A model generated the notes under the pieces. That model made no database searches. It was not told the DNA's origin and worked only from the letters and a program-made list of their open reading frames with translations. From contig NZ_CP132911.1 in assembly GCF_036320485.1 (NCBI RefSeq), positions 992,001-1,056,000 of the forward strand: a DNA stretch of 64,000 bases, in the 5' to 3' direction. Origin of the DNA: Dyella sp. A6 (GTDB taxonomy: Bacteria > Pseudomonadota > Gammaproteobacteria > Xanthomonadales > Rhodanobacteraceae). This document shows, one piece after another, positions 39,978 to 49,591 of this stretch. The position numbers and the translations under genes are program-made. Each line of letters begins with the position of its first letter. The stretch's first letter is position 1.

Positions 39978-40001
39978 CTCGCCCCACCTAGGTGGGGCGA
40001 G
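39978..40001 (+). other. Perfect 24-base palindrome after tuf copy 2
   Basis: CTCGCCCCACCT and its exact complement follow one another without a gap, 85 bases after the tuf stop. The sequence differs from the palindrome after tuf copy 1 but has the same length and form. No T-run follows. It may terminate transcription or bind a dimeric protein. Confidence 0.5.
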
Positions 40002-40044
40002 AGTTGGGTCGAAGGGTCGGTGCCATTAGTGCCGAGCCCTTTGG

Positions 40045-40068
40045 CGGTGGCGAAAGCCACCGGTTTTT
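40045..40068 (+). terminator. Intrinsic terminator between str and S10 operons
   Basis: CGGTGGC-GAAA-GCCACCG is a seven-pair stem with a GAAA tetraloop, followed by GTTTTT. It should end the str-operon transcript from tuf. Confidence 0.85.
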
Positions 40069-40089
40069 CTGTGCGCCCATAAAAAAAGT

Positions 40090-40118
40090 GGGACATGTGC
40101 TGAAAAACCGTGTATAGT
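40090..40118 (+). promoter_or_regulatory. Candidate promoter of the S10 operon
   Basis: GGGACA (40090-40095) and TATAGT (40113-40118) are 17 bases apart, matching four and five consensus bases. The transcript would have a leader of about 105 bases before rpsJ, long enough for an L4-type control element, though none is evident by eye. The 339-base space 39893-40231 holds this promoter, the terminator and palindrome, and no gene. Confidence 0.6.
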
Positions 40119-40231
40119 TGTGAATTCACCGTGGCATAAAAGCGCGGTGTCGTGTTGTACCAGGGTTGTGCGAGGCGGTGAGAAGCCCCTCGATTCACAG
40201 TATTTGTTCTTTCGATAACAGGACACGGTTT

Positions 40232-40543
40232 ATGGCGAACCAGAAGATTCGCATCCGGCTCAAGGCGTTCGATCATCGTCTGATCGACCGTTCGGCCAGC
40301 GAGATCGTCGAGACGGCCAAGCGCACGGGCGCTACGGTGCTCGGCCCGATTCCGCTCCCGACCAAGATCGAGCGCTACACCATTCTGGTGTCGCCTCACG
40401 TCGACAAGGACGCGCGCGACCAGTACGAGACCCGTACGCACAAGCGTGTGCTCGACATCGTCGACCCCAACGACAAAACCGTGGACGCGCTCATGAAGCT
40501 TGACCTCGCCGCAGGCGTGGATGTCCAGATCAAGCTTGGCTGA
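40232..40543 (+). CDS. rpsJ: 30S ribosomal protein S10
   Basis: The 103-residue protein (also NusE) works in the 30S head and in antitermination with NusB. The motif [20 protein letters not shown] and the [19 protein letters not shown] loop are typical. The start at 40232 follows ACAGGACACGG; the open frame extends further upstream without homology. First gene of the S10 operon. Confidence 0.98.
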   Translation: MANQKIRIRLKAFDHRLIDRSASEIVETAKRTGATVLGPIPLPTKIERYTILVSPHVDKDARDQYETRTHKRVLDIVDPNDKTVDALMKLDLAAGVDVQIKLG

Positions 40544-40563
40544 GCGATAGACAGGATACGAAG

Positions 40564-41205
40564 ATGAGTATCGGACTGGTTGGCCGCAAGTGCGGCATGA
40601 GCCGACTCTTCACTGAAGACGGACGCTCGATTCCGGTGACGCTGATTGAAGCCACCCCGAATCGCGTCACTCAGTTGAAGACGGAAGATAACGATGGCTA
40701 CAGCGCGGTGCAGGTCGCGGCGGGCGTGAAGCGCGCCAGCCTGCTGACGGCGCCGCTGAAGGGCCACTACGCCAAGGCCAAGGTTGAGCCGGGTCGCGGT
40801 CTCTGGGAGTTCCGCGTGTCTGCCGACGACCTCGGCAAGTACACGGTGGGTGCCGAGATCAAGGCTGACGAGCTGTTCGCCGTTGGTCAGATCGTGGACG
40901 TTGCCGGTGTGTCCAAGGGCAAGGGCTTCCAGGGCACCATCAAGCGCCACAACTTCAAGATGGGCGACGCGACGCACGGTAACTCGCTGTCGCACCGTGC
41001 TCCGGGTTCGATCGGTCAGCGTCAGACGCCGGGCCGCGTGTTCCCCGGCAAGAAGATGGCCGGTCACATGGGTGCGGTGAACCGCACGCAGCAGGGTCTG
41101 GAAGTGGTCAAGGTCGACGCCGAGCGTCATCTGATCGCGGTGAAGGGTGCCGTCCCCGGTGCGACCGGTGGCGACGTCGTGATCCGTCCGACCACCAAGG
41201 GTTGA
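40564..41205 (+). CDS. rplC: 50S ribosomal protein L3
   Basis: This 213-residue protein reaches toward the peptidyl-transferase centre. The [14 protein letters not shown] and [20 protein letters not shown] segments are conserved; the Gln in the latter is the PrmB methylation region. AGGA precedes the ATG, and the gene is 20 bases after rpsJ. Confidence 0.98.
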   Translation: MSIGLVGRKCGMSRLFTEDGRSIPVTLIEATPNRVTQLKTEDNDGYSAVQVAAGVKRASLLTAPLKGHYAKAKVEPGRGLWEFRVSADDLGKYTVGAEIKADELFAVGQIVDVAGVSKGKGFQGTIKRHNFKMGDATHGNSLSHRAPGSIGQRQTPGRVFPGKKMAGHMGAVNRTQQGLEVVKVDAERHLIAVKGAVPGATGGDVVIRPTTKG

Positions 41206-41216
41206 GGAGAGACGCC

Positions 41217-41819
41217 ATGGAACTGAATGTCATTGGCGCCAAGCCGCTCAGCGTGTCGGACGAAGTGTTCGGCGGTGAGTTCAAGCAGGCCCTGATCCAC
41301 CAGGTGGTGGTTGCGTACCAGGCCGGCGGTCGCGCCGGTACCAAGGCGCAGCTGACGCGTGGTGAGCTGTCGGGTACCACCAAGAAGTTCAAGAAGCAGA
41401 AGGGCGGCGGTGCGCGTCACGGCGACTACCGCGCCCCGATCTTCGTCGGCGGCGGTGTGGCTTTCGCGGCCAAGCCCCGCAGCTATGAGCAGAAGGTCAA
41501 CCGCAAGTCGTATCGCGTGGCGATCCGCTCGATCCTGTCCGAGCTGAACCGCCAGGGCCGCCTGAAGGTGGTCGAGGGTTTCGGCATCGAGCAGCCGAAG
41601 ACCAAGGCGATGATCGCCAAGATGAAGGATCTGGACGTTTCCGGCCGCGTGCTGCTGGTGTCCGAGGATGCCAACGAGGCGCTGTTCCTGGCCGCGCGCA
41701 ACATCCCGTACCTGCATGTGGTCGACGTGATGGCGCTGAACCCGGTCAGCCTGGTCGGGTCCGACCACGTGGTGGTGACCGTCGAGGCGGTTAAGAAGAT
41801 CGAGGAGTGGCTGGCATGA
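41217..41819 (+). CDS. rplD: 50S ribosomal protein L4
   Basis: The 200-residue protein lines the exit tunnel and in E. coli represses its own operon. The tunnel loop [20 protein letters not shown] is present. I chose the ATG at 41217, five codons inside the open frame, because GAGGAGA precedes it. Its stop overlaps the rplW start (ATGA). Confidence 0.98.
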   Translation: MELNVIGAKPLSVSDEVFGGEFKQALIHQVVVAYQAGGRAGTKAQLTRGELSGTTKKFKKQKGGGARHGDYRAPIFVGGGVAFAAKPRSYEQKVNRKSYRVAIRSILSELNRQGRLKVVEGFGIEQPKTKAMIAKMKDLDVSGRVLLVSEDANEALFLAARNIPYLHVVDVMALNPVSLVGSDHVVVTVEAVKKIEEWLA

Positions 41820-42109
41820 GCAACGAACGCATTCTGAATACGCTGCGTGCCCCGTACATCTCCGAGAAGGCTGCGCGCCTGGCCGAGAGCAACCAGTACG
41901 TGTTCGTGGTTGCCCCCGAGGCGACCAAGGCCGATGTCCGCGCGGCGGTGGAGAAGATGTTCGACGTCAAGGTCGAGCAGGTGAACCTCGTCAACACCAA
42001 GGGCAAGGTCAAGTCCTTCCGTTTCCGCGCTGGCAACCGCCAGGGCAAGCGCAAGGCGTATGTGCGCCTCGCCGACGGTCAGACCATTGACGTGTCTGCC
42101 AAGGCCTGA
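41816..42109 (+). CDS. rplW: 50S ribosomal protein L23
   Basis: This 97-residue protein sits at the tunnel exit and docks trigger factor and SRP. The N-terminal [13 protein letters not shown] and [15 protein letters not shown] segments are typical. The start overlaps the rplD stop by four bases with GAGGAG upstream. Confidence 0.97.
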   Translation: MSNERILNTLRAPYISEKAARLAESNQYVFVVAPEATKADVRAAVEKMFDVKVEQVNLVNTKGKVKSFRFRAGNRQGKRKAYVRLADGQTIDVSAKA

Positions 42110-42126
42110 GCCAGGAGTTTCGTGAG

Positions 42127-42948
42127 ATGGCACTAATCAATCACAAGCCGACCTCGCCGGGCCGTCGCGACGCGGTAAGCGTCCGCACCGAAGGCCTGCA
42201 CAAGGGCGCGCCGTATGCGCCGCTGGTCGAGTCCCAGTCCAAGACCGGTGGCCGCAACCACTTCGGCCGTATCACCACGCGTCATCGCGGTGGCGGCCAC
42301 AAGCAGCATTACCGCATCATCGACTTCAAGCGCGACAAGGAAGGCGTTGCCGCCAAGGTCGAGCGCATCGAATACGATCCGAACCGCACCGCGCACATCG
42401 CGCTGCTGTGCTACGCCGATGGCGAGCGTCGTTACATCATCGCGCCGAAGGGTGTGGTGGTCGGCGATCGTCTGGTCTCGGGTCGTGATGCACCGATCAA
42501 GGCCGGCAACAGCCTTCCGCTGCGCAACATTCCGGTTGGTTCGACCATCCACTGCATCGAGATGAAGCCCGGCAAGGGCGCCCAGATCGCTCGCAGTGCC
42601 GGTGCCTCGGTCCAGTTGGTTGCGCGCGAGTCCGGTTACGCCACGCTCCGTCTGCGTTCCGGCGAAATGCGCCGGGTGCCGGTCGAGTGCCGCGCCACCA
42701 TCGGCGAAGTCGGCAATTCCGAGCACAGCCTGAAGAAGCTGGGCAAGGCTGGTGTGAAGCGCTGGATGGGTATCCGCCCGACCGTGCGCGGTGTGGTGAT
42801 GAACCCGGTCGACCATCCGCACGGCGGTGGTGAAGGCCGTACCTCCGGTGGCCGTCATCCGGTCAGCCCGTGGGGCACGCCGACCAAGGGCTACAAGACC
42901 CGCAACAACAAGCGCACGCAGCAGTTCATCGTGCGTCGTCGCAAGTAA
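42127..42948 (+). CDS. rplB: 50S ribosomal protein L2
   Basis: The 273-residue protein is needed for subunit joining and peptidyl transfer. The C-terminal signature [20 protein letters not shown] contains the conserved histidine, and [18 protein letters not shown] is in the N-terminal part. AGGAG lies upstream. Confidence 0.98.
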   Translation: MALINHKPTSPGRRDAVSVRTEGLHKGAPYAPLVESQSKTGGRNHFGRITTRHRGGGHKQHYRIIDFKRDKEGVAAKVERIEYDPNRTAHIALLCYADGERRYIIAPKGVVVGDRLVSGRDAPIKAGNSLPLRNIPVGSTIHCIEMKPGKGAQIARSAGASVQLVARESGYATLRLRSGEMRRVPVECRATIGEVGNSEHSLKKLGKAGVKRWMGIRPTVRGVVMNPVDHPHGGGEGRTSGGRHPVSPWGTPTKGYKTRNNKRTQQFIVRRRK

Positions 42949-42960
42949 CAGGAAACCGAC

Positions 42961-43233
42961 ATGCCGCGTTCATTGAAGAAAGGTCCCTTCGTCGACCTTC
43001 ACCTCGTGAAGAAGGTGGAAGCTGCGGTTTCCGCCAACAACAAGCGCCCGATCAAGACCTGGTCGCGTCGCTCGATGATCCTGCCGGAAATGGTGGGACT
43101 CACCATCGCCATCCACAACGGTCGCCAGCACGTGCCGGTGCTCGTCAACGAGAACATGGTCGGGCACAAGCTCGGCGAGTTCGCGGTGACCCGCACCTTC
43201 AAGGGCCACGGCGGCGACAAGAAGGGCAAGTAA
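42961..43233 (+). CDS. rpsS: 30S ribosomal protein S19
   Basis: This 90-residue protein is in the 30S head near the A-site finger. The sequence begins [15 protein letters not shown] and contains the [20 protein letters not shown] stretch. AGGAAA precedes the ATG, 12 bases after rplB. Confidence 0.98.
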   Translation: MPRSLKKGPFVDLHLVKKVEAAVSANNKRPIKTWSRRSMILPEMVGLTIAIHNGRQHVPVLVNENMVGHKLGEFAVTRTFKGHGGDKKGK

Positions 43234-43234
43234 G

Positions 43235-43570
43235 ATGAGCACCGAAGCCAAAGCGATCCTGCGCAGCGCCCGCATCTCGGCGCAGAAGGCACGCCTGGTG
43301 GCTGACCTGGTCCGCGGCATGCCCGTGGGCCGCGCCAGCGACGTGCTCCAGTTCACCAACAAGAAGGCTGCCCACCTTGTCCGCAAGGTGCTGCTGTCTG
43401 CCGTCGCCAACGCCGAGAACAATCTCGGCGCCGATGTCGACGACCTGAAGGTGTCCCGCATCTTCGTGGACGAAGGTCCGGCGATGAAGCGCATGTATGC
43501 CCGTGCAAAGGGCCGCGGTTCGCGGATCCTGAAGCGCACCAGCCACATCACTGTCGTCGTTGGCGACTGA
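43235..43570 (+). CDS. rplV: 50S ribosomal protein L22
   Basis: The 111-residue protein has a beta-hairpin lining the exit tunnel. The [17 protein letters not shown] start and the tunnel hairpin tip [19 protein letters not shown] are conserved. The start lies one base after the rpsS stop, so the two are coupled. Confidence 0.98.
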   Translation: MSTEAKAILRSARISAQKARLVADLVRGMPVGRASDVLQFTNKKAAHLVRKVLLSAVANAENNLGADVDDLKVSRIFVDEGPAMKRMYARAKGRGSRILKRTSHITVVVGD

Positions 43571-43586
43571 CTGAGGATAGAAGACG

Positions 43587-44336
43587 ATGGGTCATAAAGT
43601 TCACCCCACCGGTATCCGCCTCGGCATTGCCAAGGACTGGAACTCGAAGTGGTATGCCAACAAGGGCGAGTACGCCCAGTACCTCGCGGCTGACCTGAAG
43701 GTCCGCGAGATGCTGCGCAAGAAGCTGGCCCAGGCCGGTATCTCGAAGATCCAGATCGAGCGTCCGGCCAAGACCGCCCGCGTGACGATCCACACCGCCC
43801 GTCCGGGCGTGGTGATCGGCAAGAAGGGCGAGGATATCGAGAAGCTGCGCAAGGAAGTCTCGGACATGATGGGCGTTCCGGCGCACATCAATGTCAACGA
43901 AGTGCGCAAGCCCGAGCTCGACGCGCAGCTGGTCGCCGAGTCGATCGCGCAGCAGCTGGAGCGCCGCATCATGTTCCGTCGCGCCATGAAGCGTGCGGTG
44001 GGCAATGCGATGCGTCTGGGCGCGCTGGGTATCAAGATCAACGTTTCCGGTCGTCTGAACGGTGCCGAGATCGCCCGCTCCGAATGGAGTCGCGAAGGCC
44101 GCGTGCCGCTTCACACCCTGCGTGCCGACATCGACTACGGTTTTGCCGAGGCGAAGACCACCTACGGCATCATCGGCATCAAGGTGTGGGTCTACAAGGG
44201 CGAGATCTTCGACATGGCGCAGGTTGGCCAGGAGTCGAAGGACGAGCAGTCGCAGCCGCGCCGCGAAGGTGGCGAAGGTCGTCGTGAAGCGCGTCGCGAG
44301 GGCGGTGAAGGCCGCCGCGAGCGGACGGCGAAGTAA
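43587..44336 (+). CDS. rpsC: 30S ribosomal protein S3 with repeated C-terminal tail
   Basis: The 249-residue protein forms part of the mRNA entry and helicase site. The KH domain has [17 protein letters not shown] and the C-terminal domain ends near [10 protein letters not shown]. The tail then adds a charged stretch in which [10 protein letters not shown] occurs twice, encoded by near-repeated DNA at about 44259-44320. E. coli S3 is 233 residues and lacks this repeat; similar tails occur in some relatives. GAGGATAG precedes the start. Confidence 0.97.
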   Translation: MGHKVHPTGIRLGIAKDWNSKWYANKGEYAQYLAADLKVREMLRKKLAQAGISKIQIERPAKTARVTIHTARPGVVIGKKGEDIEKLRKEVSDMMGVPAHINVNEVRKPELDAQLVAESIAQQLERRIMFRRAMKRAVGNAMRLGALGIKINVSGRLNGAEIARSEWSREGRVPLHTLRADIDYGFAEAKTTYGIIGIKVWVYKGEIFDMAQVGQESKDEQSQPRREGGEGRREARREGGEGRRERTAK

Positions 44337-44347
44337 GGAGAGTTGCC

Positions 44348-44761
44348 ATGCTGCAACCCAAGCGAACCAAATACCGCAAGCAGTTCAAGGGCCGTAACGA
44401 CGGTCTGGCGCAGTGCTCGAACCTTGTCAGCTTCGGCGAATACGGGCTGAAGGCGACCACTCACGGCCAGCTCACCGCTCGCCAGATCGAGGCCGGTCGT
44501 CGTTGCATCACCCGTTTCGTCAAGCGTGGCGGCAAGCTGTGGATCCGCGTGTTCCCGGACAAGCCGATCACCAAGAAGCCGATCGAAGTCCGAATGGGCG
44601 CCGGTAAGGGTGGCGTGGAGTTCTGGGTCGCCCCGATCCAGCCCGGCCGCATGCTTTATGAAATCGAGGGTGTCGACGAGATCACGGCGCGCGAGGCGTT
44701 CCGCCTGGCTGCCGCCAAGCTCTCGGTACAGACCCAGTTCGTGACCCGGGCGGTGATGTGA
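44348..44761 (+). CDS. rplP: 50S ribosomal protein L16
   Basis: The 137-residue protein helps place A-site t[20 protein letters not shown] and RKHGGKLWIR-like [20 protein letters not shown] are typical, as is [18 protein letters not shown] precedes the ATG. Its end is one base from rpmC. Confidence 0.98.
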   Translation: MLQPKRTKYRKQFKGRNDGLAQCSNLVSFGEYGLKATTHGQLTARQIEAGRRCITRFVKRGGKLWIRVFPDKPITKKPIEVRMGAGKGGVEFWVAPIQPGRMLYEIEGVDEITAREAFRLAAAKLSVQTQFVTRAVM

Positions 44762-44762
44762 T

Positions 44763-44948
44763 ATGGCTATCAAAGATCTGACCACCAAGTCGGCCGAAGA
44801 GCTGAAGCAGCATCTGCTGGACCTGCGCAAGGAGCAGTTCAACCTGCGCATGCAGAAAGGTTCCGGCCAGCTCAGCCAGCCGCACCAGCTGCGCCGCGTT
44901 CGGCGTGACATCGCCCGCACGAAGTTCGTGCTCGGCGGCAAGAAGTAA
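44763..44948 (+). CDS. rpmC: 50S ribosomal protein L29
   Basis: This 61-residue two-helix protein sits near the tunnel exit and contacts SRP. The core [20 protein letters not shown] and the arginine-rich second helix ([14 protein letters not shown]) are normal. It starts one base after the rplP stop. Confidence 0.97.
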   Translation: MAIKDLTTKSAEELKQHLLDLRKEQFNLRMQKGSGQLSQPHQLRRVRRDIARTKFVLGGKK

Positions 44949-44960
44949 GGGACGGCGGAC

Positions 44961-45221
44961 ATGAGCGAGAACAACAAGCAGGCACGTACCCTCGAGGGTC
45001 GTGTCATCAGCAACAAGATGGACAAGACGGTTACCGTTCTGATCGAGCGCCAGGTGCAGCACAGCCTGCTCGGCAAGATCGTTCGCCGTTCCACCAAGCT
45101 CCACGCGCAGGACGAAATGGGCGCGAACGAGGGCGACGTGGTACGCATTGCGGAGTGCCGTCCGCTGTCCAAGACCAAGCATCACCGCGTGATCGAGATC
45201 ATCACGCGCGCGAACGTCTAA
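44961..45221 (+). CDS. rpsQ: 30S ribosomal protein S17
   Basis: The 86-residue OB-fold protein stabilises early 30S assembly. [20 protein letters not shown] and the [20 protein letters not shown] motif are conserved. It lies 12 bases after rpmC in the S10 operon, whose last gene it is. Confidence 0.98.
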   Translation: MSENNKQARTLEGRVISNKMDKTVTVLIERQVQHSLLGKIVRRSTKLHAQDEMGANEGDVVRIAECRPLSKTKHHRVIEIITRANV

Positions 45222-45237
45222 CGGAGAGGGTGCAGAC

Positions 45238-45606
45238 ATGATCCAGATGCAAAGCACGCTTTCCGCAGCGGACAACAGCGGTGCCAAGGAACTGATGTGC
45301 ATCAAGGTGCTCGGTGGCTCCAAGCGCCGTTACGCCGCGATCGGTGACGTGATCAAGGTCGCCGTGAAGGATGCCATTCCCCGTGGCAAGGTGAAGAAGG
45401 GCGAGGTCTACAACGCCGTGGTGGTTCGTACTGCCAAGGGTGTACGTCGTCCCGATGGCTCGCTGATCCGTTTCGACGGCAATGCAGCGGTGCTCCTCAA
45501 CAACAAGCTCGAGCCGATCGGCACCCGTATCTTCGGGCCGGTGACGCGTGAGCTGCGCAGCGAGAAGTTCATGAAGATCGTCTCGCTCGCGCCCGAAGTG
45601 CTCTGA
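45238..45606 (+). CDS. rplN: 50S ribosomal protein L14
   Basis: The 122-residue protein forms an intersubunit bridge and is the docking site of silencing factor Rsf[21 protein letters not shown] and [13 protein letters not shown] are family hallmarks. GGAGAGG precedes the ATG. It is the first gene of the spc group, 16 bases after rpsQ, without an evident promoter. Confidence 0.98.
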   Translation: MIQMQSTLSAADNSGAKELMCIKVLGGSKRRYAAIGDVIKVAVKDAIPRGKVKKGEVYNAVVVRTAKGVRRPDGSLIRFDGNAAVLLNNKLEPIGTRIFGPVTRELRSEKFMKIVSLAPEVL

Positions 45607-45622
45607 AGCGGAGACTGAACCC

Positions 45623-45937
45623 ATGAACCGTATCCGCAAGGGCGATCAGGTCATCGTGATCGCCGGCAAGAACAAGGGCCAGCGTGGTGACGTGCTCCGC
45701 GTTGCAGGCGAGCGTGTGTTCGTCGCAAACGTGAACCTGGTCAAGCGCCACACCAAGGCCAATCCGCAAGCCAACCAGCCCGGCGGAATCGTCGAGCGTG
45801 AGGCTTCGATCCATATCTCCAATGTACAGCTGTTCAACTCCGCCACCGGCAAGGGTGAGCGCGTGGGTGCCAAGACGCTTGAAGATGGGCGCAAGGTCCG
45901 CGTGTTCCGCTCCAGTGGCGAAGTGGTGGACGCGTAA
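45623..45937 (+). CDS. rplX: 50S ribosomal protein L24
   Basis: This 104-residue protein has the KOW motif [19 protein letters not shown] at its start and starts folding of 23S rRNA. The remaining sequence, including [19 protein letters not shown], is typical. GGAG precedes the ATG. Confidence 0.98.
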   Translation: MNRIRKGDQVIVIAGKNKGQRGDVLRVAGERVFVANVNLVKRHTKANPQANQPGGIVEREASIHISNVQLFNSATGKGERVGAKTLEDGRKVRVFRSSGEVVDA

Positions 45938-45948
45938 GGAACACGATC

Positions 45949-46488
45949 ATGACGCGCCTTGAAAAATTCTACAAAGACCAGGTAGTTGCGAAGCTCACCG
46001 AGAAATTCGGCTACCAGAACGTGATGCAGGTTCCCCGCATCACCAAGATCACGCTGAACATGGGCGTGGGCGAAGCCGCGGGCAACAAGAAGGTGCTCGA
46101 GAACGCCGTTGCCGACATGGCCAAGATCTCCGGCCAGAAGCCGGTGACGACCAAGGCGCGCGTGTCTGTCGCCTCGTTCAAGATCCGTGACGGCTGGCCG
46201 ATCGGCTGCAAGGTGACCCTGCGCCGTGCCCAGATGTGGGAATTTCTGGATCGCCTGATCAACATCTCGCTGCCCCGCGTCCGCGACTTCCGCGGCGTGT
46301 CGGGTCGCGCCTTCGACGGCCGCGGTAACTACAACTTCGGCGTGAAGGAACAGATCATCTTCCCGGAAATTGATTTCGACGCCGTCGACGCGATGCGTGG
46401 TATGGATATCGCCATTACCACCACCGCGAAGAGCGACGAAGAAGCCAAGGCGTTGCTGGAAGCCTTCAGCTTCCCGTTCCGCAACTGA
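45949..46488 (+). CDS. rplE: 50S ribosomal protein L5
   Basis: The 179-residue protein binds 5S rRNA in the central protuberance. [19 protein letters not shown] and the region [20 protein letters not shown] are conserved. AAGGA precedes the start. Confidence 0.98.
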   Translation: MTRLEKFYKDQVVAKLTEKFGYQNVMQVPRITKITLNMGVGEAAGNKKVLENAVADMAKISGQKPVTTKARVSVASFKIRDGWPIGCKVTLRRAQMWEFLDRLINISLPRVRDFRGVSGRAFDGRGNYNFGVKEQIIFPEIDFDAVDAMRGMDIAITTTAKSDEEAKALLEAFSFPFRN

Positions 46489-46506
46489 TTACGCGAGAGA
46501 GAAACC

Positions 46507-46812
46507 ATGGCAAAGACCTCGATGGTCAACCGCGATATCAAGCGGACCAAGCTCGTCAAGAAGTACGCTGCCAAGCGTGCCGAACTGAAGGCGATCGTGC
46601 TGAGCGCCACCGCTTCGTATGACGAAAAGATGGACGCGCAGGGCAAGCTGCAGAAGCTGCCGCGTGATGCCAGCCCGGTGCGTCAGCGCAACCGTTGCGC
46701 CCTGACCGGTCGTCCGCGCGGTGTCTACAGCAAGTTCGGCCTTGGCCGCAACAAGCTGCGCGAAGCCACTATGCGTGGCGACGTGCCCGGCCTGCGCAAG
46801 GCCAGCTGGTAA
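46507..46812 (+). CDS. rpsN: 30S ribosomal protein S14 (zinc-independent form)
   Basis: The 101-residue protein belongs to the long S14 form, without the CXXC zinc pairs of the short type. The C-terminal part [20 protein letters not shown] is the rRNA-binding signature. It is followed by an unusually long 222-base space before rpsH. Confidence 0.97.
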   Translation: MAKTSMVNRDIKRTKLVKKYAAKRAELKAIVLSATASYDEKMDAQGKLQKLPRDASPVRQRNRCALTGRPRGVYSKFGLGRNKLREATMRGDVPGLRKASW

Positions 46813-46829
46813 CAAACCTGTCCCGGTGC

Positions 46830-46887
46830 CGGACAGACTCCGTTCTGTCCGATCCTGGCCCACCGACGGACCGCGGTCCGTCGGTGG
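46830..46887 (+). other. Two hairpins in the rpsN-rpsH spacer, one a 28-base perfect palindrome
   Basis: CGGACAGA and TCTGTCCG (46830-46837 and 46844-46851) form an eight-pair stem with a six-base loop. Directly after, 46860-46887 is a gapless 28-base palindrome (CCACCGACGGACCG and its complement). Neither has a T-run. They interrupt the spc operon, where rpsN and rpsH normally lie close together, and may be a processing or termination site or a REP-like insertion. Confidence 0.6.
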
Positions 46888-46909
46888 AAGCAATCGCAAG
46901 CCCCGGTAT

Positions 46910-46938
46910 TCGCCAAAACCCGGAAAGCCTGTTATAGT
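46910..46938 (+). promoter_or_regulatory. Candidate internal promoter before rpsH
   Basis: TCGCCA (46910-46915) and TATAGT (46933-46938) are 17 bases apart, with four and five consensus bases. The -10 box is the same as at the rpsJ promoter. The transcript would have a leader of about 90 bases before rpsH. Confidence 0.45.
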
Positions 46939-47034
46939 CGTCCGTCTGCGTAAGGCGGGTACGTCGTCTTGCGGGCATACAATCCAATTGATCTCCGGTT
47001 TTTCGGATATCGGTGCACTCTGAAGGATGTTTTC

Positions 47035-47430
47035 ATGAGCATGACTGATCCCATCGCCGACATGTTTACGCGCGTCCGCAATGCCCAGCTCACGGGCAAG
47101 AAGACCGTAAGCATGCCGTCCTCGAAGCTGAAGCTGGCCATCGCCAGCCTGCTGAAGAACGAGGGCTATATTCTCGACGCCCAAGCCTCCGACCTGGAAG
47201 GCAAGCCGGTGCTCGAAATCAAGCTGAAGTACTTCGAAGGCCGTCCGGCCATCGAGAGCATTTCCCGTGTTTCCCGCTCGGGCCTGCGCGTCTACCGCGG
47301 CAAGGACGAGCTGCCGAAGGTGCTCGGCGGTCTGGGTATCTCGATCATCTCGACTTCCGCCGGTCTGCTGACCGATGCGCAGGCCCGTGCCAAGGGTCTG
47401 GGCGGCGAAGTCATCGGCCAGGTCGCTTAA
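47035..47430 (+). CDS. rpsH: 30S ribosomal protein S8
   Basis: The 131-residue protein binds 16S helix 21 and in E. coli represses the spc operon. [15 protein letters not shown] and the C-terminal [17 protein letters not shown] strand are typical. I use the ATG at 47035, with GAAGGA upstream; a second ATG two codons on is possible. Confidence 0.97.
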   Translation: MSMTDPIADMFTRVRNAQLTGKKTVSMPSSKLKLAIASLLKNEGYILDAQASDLEGKPVLEIKLKYFEGRPAIESISRVSRSGLRVYRGKDELPKVLGGLGISIISTSAGLLTDAQARAKGLGGEVIGQVA

Positions 47431-47440
47431 GGAGTCGACG

Positions 47441-47968
47441 ATGTCTCGTGTTGCCAAAATGCCGATTTCCCTGCCCAAGGGCGTGGAACTCAAGGTCGCC
47501 GACGATGGCATTACCGTGAAGGGCCCGAAGGGCGCGCTGTCGACGCATGTCCTGCCGGGCGTGTCGGTTGTCGTGAATGATGGTGTCGCCAGCATTTCGC
47601 TCGCCGAAGGTGCCGATGACAAGTTCGGTGGTACCGCGCGTGCGCTGATCGCCAACATGGTCAAGGGCGTGTCCGACGGCTACGAGCGCAAGCTCGAGCT
47701 GGTGGGCGTCGGTTACCGTGCTTCCATGCAGGGCAAGGCGCTGAACCTGAGCCTGGGCTATTCGCACCCGGTGGTGTTCGATGCGCCGGAAGGGATCAGC
47801 CTGGAAACCCCGACGCAGACCGAAGTGCTTATCAAGGGTGCCGACAAGCAGCGCGTGGGCGAAGTGGCGGCGAAGATCCGCAGCTTCCGTCCGCCGGAGC
47901 CCTACAAGGGCAAGGGCGTGCGCTACGCCGGCGAGAAGATCTCCCTGAAGGAAGCCAAGAAGGCCTAA
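47441..47968 (+). CDS. rplF: 50S ribosomal protein L6
   Basis: The 175-residue protein supports the sarcin-ricin loop region. [15 protein letters not shown] starts it, and the C-terminal [19 protein letters not shown] is the L6 signature. AAGGAG precedes the ATG at 47441, ten bases after rpsH. Confidence 0.98.
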   Translation: MSRVAKMPISLPKGVELKVADDGITVKGPKGALSTHVLPGVSVVVNDGVASISLAEGADDKFGGTARALIANMVKGVSDGYERKLELVGVGYRASMQGKALNLSLGYSHPVVFDAPEGISLETPTQTEVLIKGADKQRVGEVAAKIRSFRPPEPYKGKGVRYAGEKISLKEAKKA

Positions 47969-47992
47969 CGGTCGATCCGCTTCGAGGAATTT

Positions 47993-48352
47993 ATGACGAT
48001 GAACAAGAACGAATCCCGTCTGCGCCGCGCCAAGGCCACCCGTTCCCACATCCGCAAGCTCGGTGTGGCCCGTCTGTCGGTGCATCGCACCGGTCAGCAT
48101 CTTTACGCCCAGGTGTTCGACGCCGCTGGCGAAAAGGTGGTTGCCGCTGCCTCGACCGTGCAGAAGTCGATCTCCGACGGCCTCAAGGGCACCAAGAACC
48201 TGACCGCGGCCGCGGCCGTGGGCAAGGCGGTGGCCGAGCGTGCGCTGGCTGCCGGTGTCGAATCCGTGGCGTTCGACCGCTCCGGTTTCCGCTATCACGG
48301 TCGCATCAAGGCTCTGGCCGACGCGGCTCGTGAAGCCGGCCTGAAGTTCTGA
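47993..48352 (+). CDS. rplR: 50S ribosomal protein L18
   Basis: This 119-residue 5S rRNA-binding protein has [16 protein letters not shown] and the C-terminal [20 protein letters not shown] signature. GAGGAA is well placed for the ATG at 47993; a second ATG two codons on is less well spaced. A TGGCGCCC/GGGCGCCA hairpin (48358-48377) follows. Confidence 0.97.
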   Translation: MTMNKNESRLRRAKATRSHIRKLGVARLSVHRTGQHLYAQVFDAAGEKVVAAASTVQKSISDGLKGTKNLTAAAAVGKAVAERALAAGVESVAFDRSGFRYHGRIKALADAAREAGLKF

Positions 48353-48357
48353 TGCTG

Positions 48358-48377
48358 TGGCGCCCTGTGGGGCGCCA
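48358..48377 (+). other. Hairpin between rplR and rpsE
   Basis: TGGCGCCC-TGTG-GGGCGCCA is a perfect eight-pair stem with a four-base loop, five bases after the rplR stop. No T-run follows. The spacer to rpsE (87 bases) also contains GCGGC/GCCGC. Confidence 0.5.
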
Positions 48378-48439
48378 ACTGAAATACCTACAACTCCAAG
48401 CGGCTCAGCCGCAAGCAAAGTCCCGGGCTGTCCGGGCAC

Positions 48440-48961
48440 ATGGAAAAAAGCATGTCCTCTAACGATCGCGAAAATTCGGACGGCCTGCTCGAGAAGCTGA
48501 TTGCCGTCAACCGCGTGGCCAAGACCGTGAAGGGTGGCCGCCAGATGAGTTTCACCGCGCTGACCGTGGTCGGCGATGGCGAAGGCAAAGTTGGCTTTGG
48601 CTATGGCAAGGCACGTGAAGTGCCGGTTGCCATCTCCAAGGCGATGGAGCGTGCGCGCCGCAACATGGTGAACATCGATCTCAACAACGGCACCCTGTGG
48701 TACGCCATCAAGGCCAACCACGGTGCGGCCCGCGTCTACATGCAGCCGGCTGCCGAAGGTACCGGCGTGATCGCTGGCGGTGCCATGCGCGCCGTGCTGG
48801 AAGTGGTCGGCGTGAAGAACGTGCTGGCCAAGGCCGTCGGTTCGCGCAACCCGATCAACCTGGTGCGCGCCACCATCAAGGGCCTGCAGGCGATCGCCTC
48901 GCCGAAGCAGATCGCCGCCAAGCGTGGCAAGACCGTGGAAGAGGTGCTGGGCCATGGCTAA
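48440..48961 (+). CDS. rpsE: 30S ribosomal protein S5
   Basis: The 173-residue protein works in translational accuracy and mRNA unwinding. [20 protein letters not shown] and [20 protein letters not shown] form the dsRNA-binding half; [17 protein letters not shown] is in the C-terminal half. The start is uncertain: 48440 ([12 protein letters not shown]) or 48452. I keep the longer because related S5 proteins have a similar charged lead. Its end overlaps rpmD by eight bases. Confidence 0.95.
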   Translation: MEKSMSSNDRENSDGLLEKLIAVNRVAKTVKGGRQMSFTALTVVGDGEGKVGFGYGKAREVPVAISKAMERARRNMVNIDLNNGTLWYAIKANHGAARVYMQPAAEGTGVIAGGAMRAVLEVVGVKNVLAKAVGSRNPINLVRATIKGLQAIASPKQIAAKRGKTVEEVLGHG

Positions 48962-49148
48962 GCAGAACGAAGCCGCCACCGTGCGCGTGCGCCTGGTCAA
49001 GGGCCTGCGCGGTGTGCAGAACCGTCATCGTCTCAGCGTCAAGGCGCTGGGTCTGAACAAGCTCAACGACGTCCGTGAACTGAAGGACAGCCCGCAGGTG
49101 CGTGGCCTGATCAACACGGTCTACTACCTGGTCCGGGTCGAGGAGTAA
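48954..49148 (+). CDS. rpmD: 50S ribosomal protein L30
   Basis: This 64-residue short protein has [20 protein letters not shown] and the [14 protein letters not shown] motif. The ATG at 48954 lies inside the end of rpsE (eight-base overlap), so the two are coupled. A few upstream codons of the open frame are rpsE sequence in another frame. Confidence 0.97.
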   Translation: MAKQNEAATVRVRLVKGLRGVQNRHRLSVKALGLNKLNDVRELKDSPQVRGLINTVYYLVRVEE

Positions 49149-49153
49149 GCATC

Positions 49154-49585
49154 ATGCGTCTGAATGACATCAAGCCGGCCGAAGGTTCGCGCAAGTCGCG
49201 TCTGCGCGTCGGTCGCGGTATTGGCTCGGGCCTGGGCAAGACGGCCGGTCGCGGCCACAAGGGTCAGCATGCCCGTGCCGGCGGTACCCACAAGTTCGGT
49301 TTCGAAGGCGGTCAGATGCCGCTGCAGCGTCGTCTGCCGAAGGTCGGCTTCCGCTCCAAGAAGAAAGCCGAGAGCCAGCAGGTATTCCTGTACCAGCTTG
49401 CCAACCTGAAGGCCGACGTGATCGACGTGGTCGTGCTGCATCAGGCTGGCCTGATCGACAGCCATGCCAAGAAGGTCAAGGTCGTCGCCAAGGGCGAGAT
49501 CGGCCGTGCGGTGAAGCTTTCCGGCCTGCTTGCGACGGTCGGCGCCAAGGCGGCCATCGAGGCTGCCGGCGGCAGCGTGGAGTAA
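49154..49585 (+). CDS. rplO: 50S ribosomal protein L15
   Basis: The 143-residue protein has the glycine-rich start [20 protein letters not shown] and a C-terminal globular domain. GAGGAG precedes the ATG; it lies five bases after rpmD and six before secY. Confidence 0.98.
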   Translation: MRLNDIKPAEGSRKSRLRVGRGIGSGLGKTAGRGHKGQHARAGGTHKFGFEGGQMPLQRRLPKVGFRSKKKAESQQVFLYQLANLKADVIDVVVLHQAGLIDSHAKKVKVVAKGEIGRAVKLSGLLATVGAKAAIEAAGGSVE

Positions 49586-49591
49586 TCGGCG

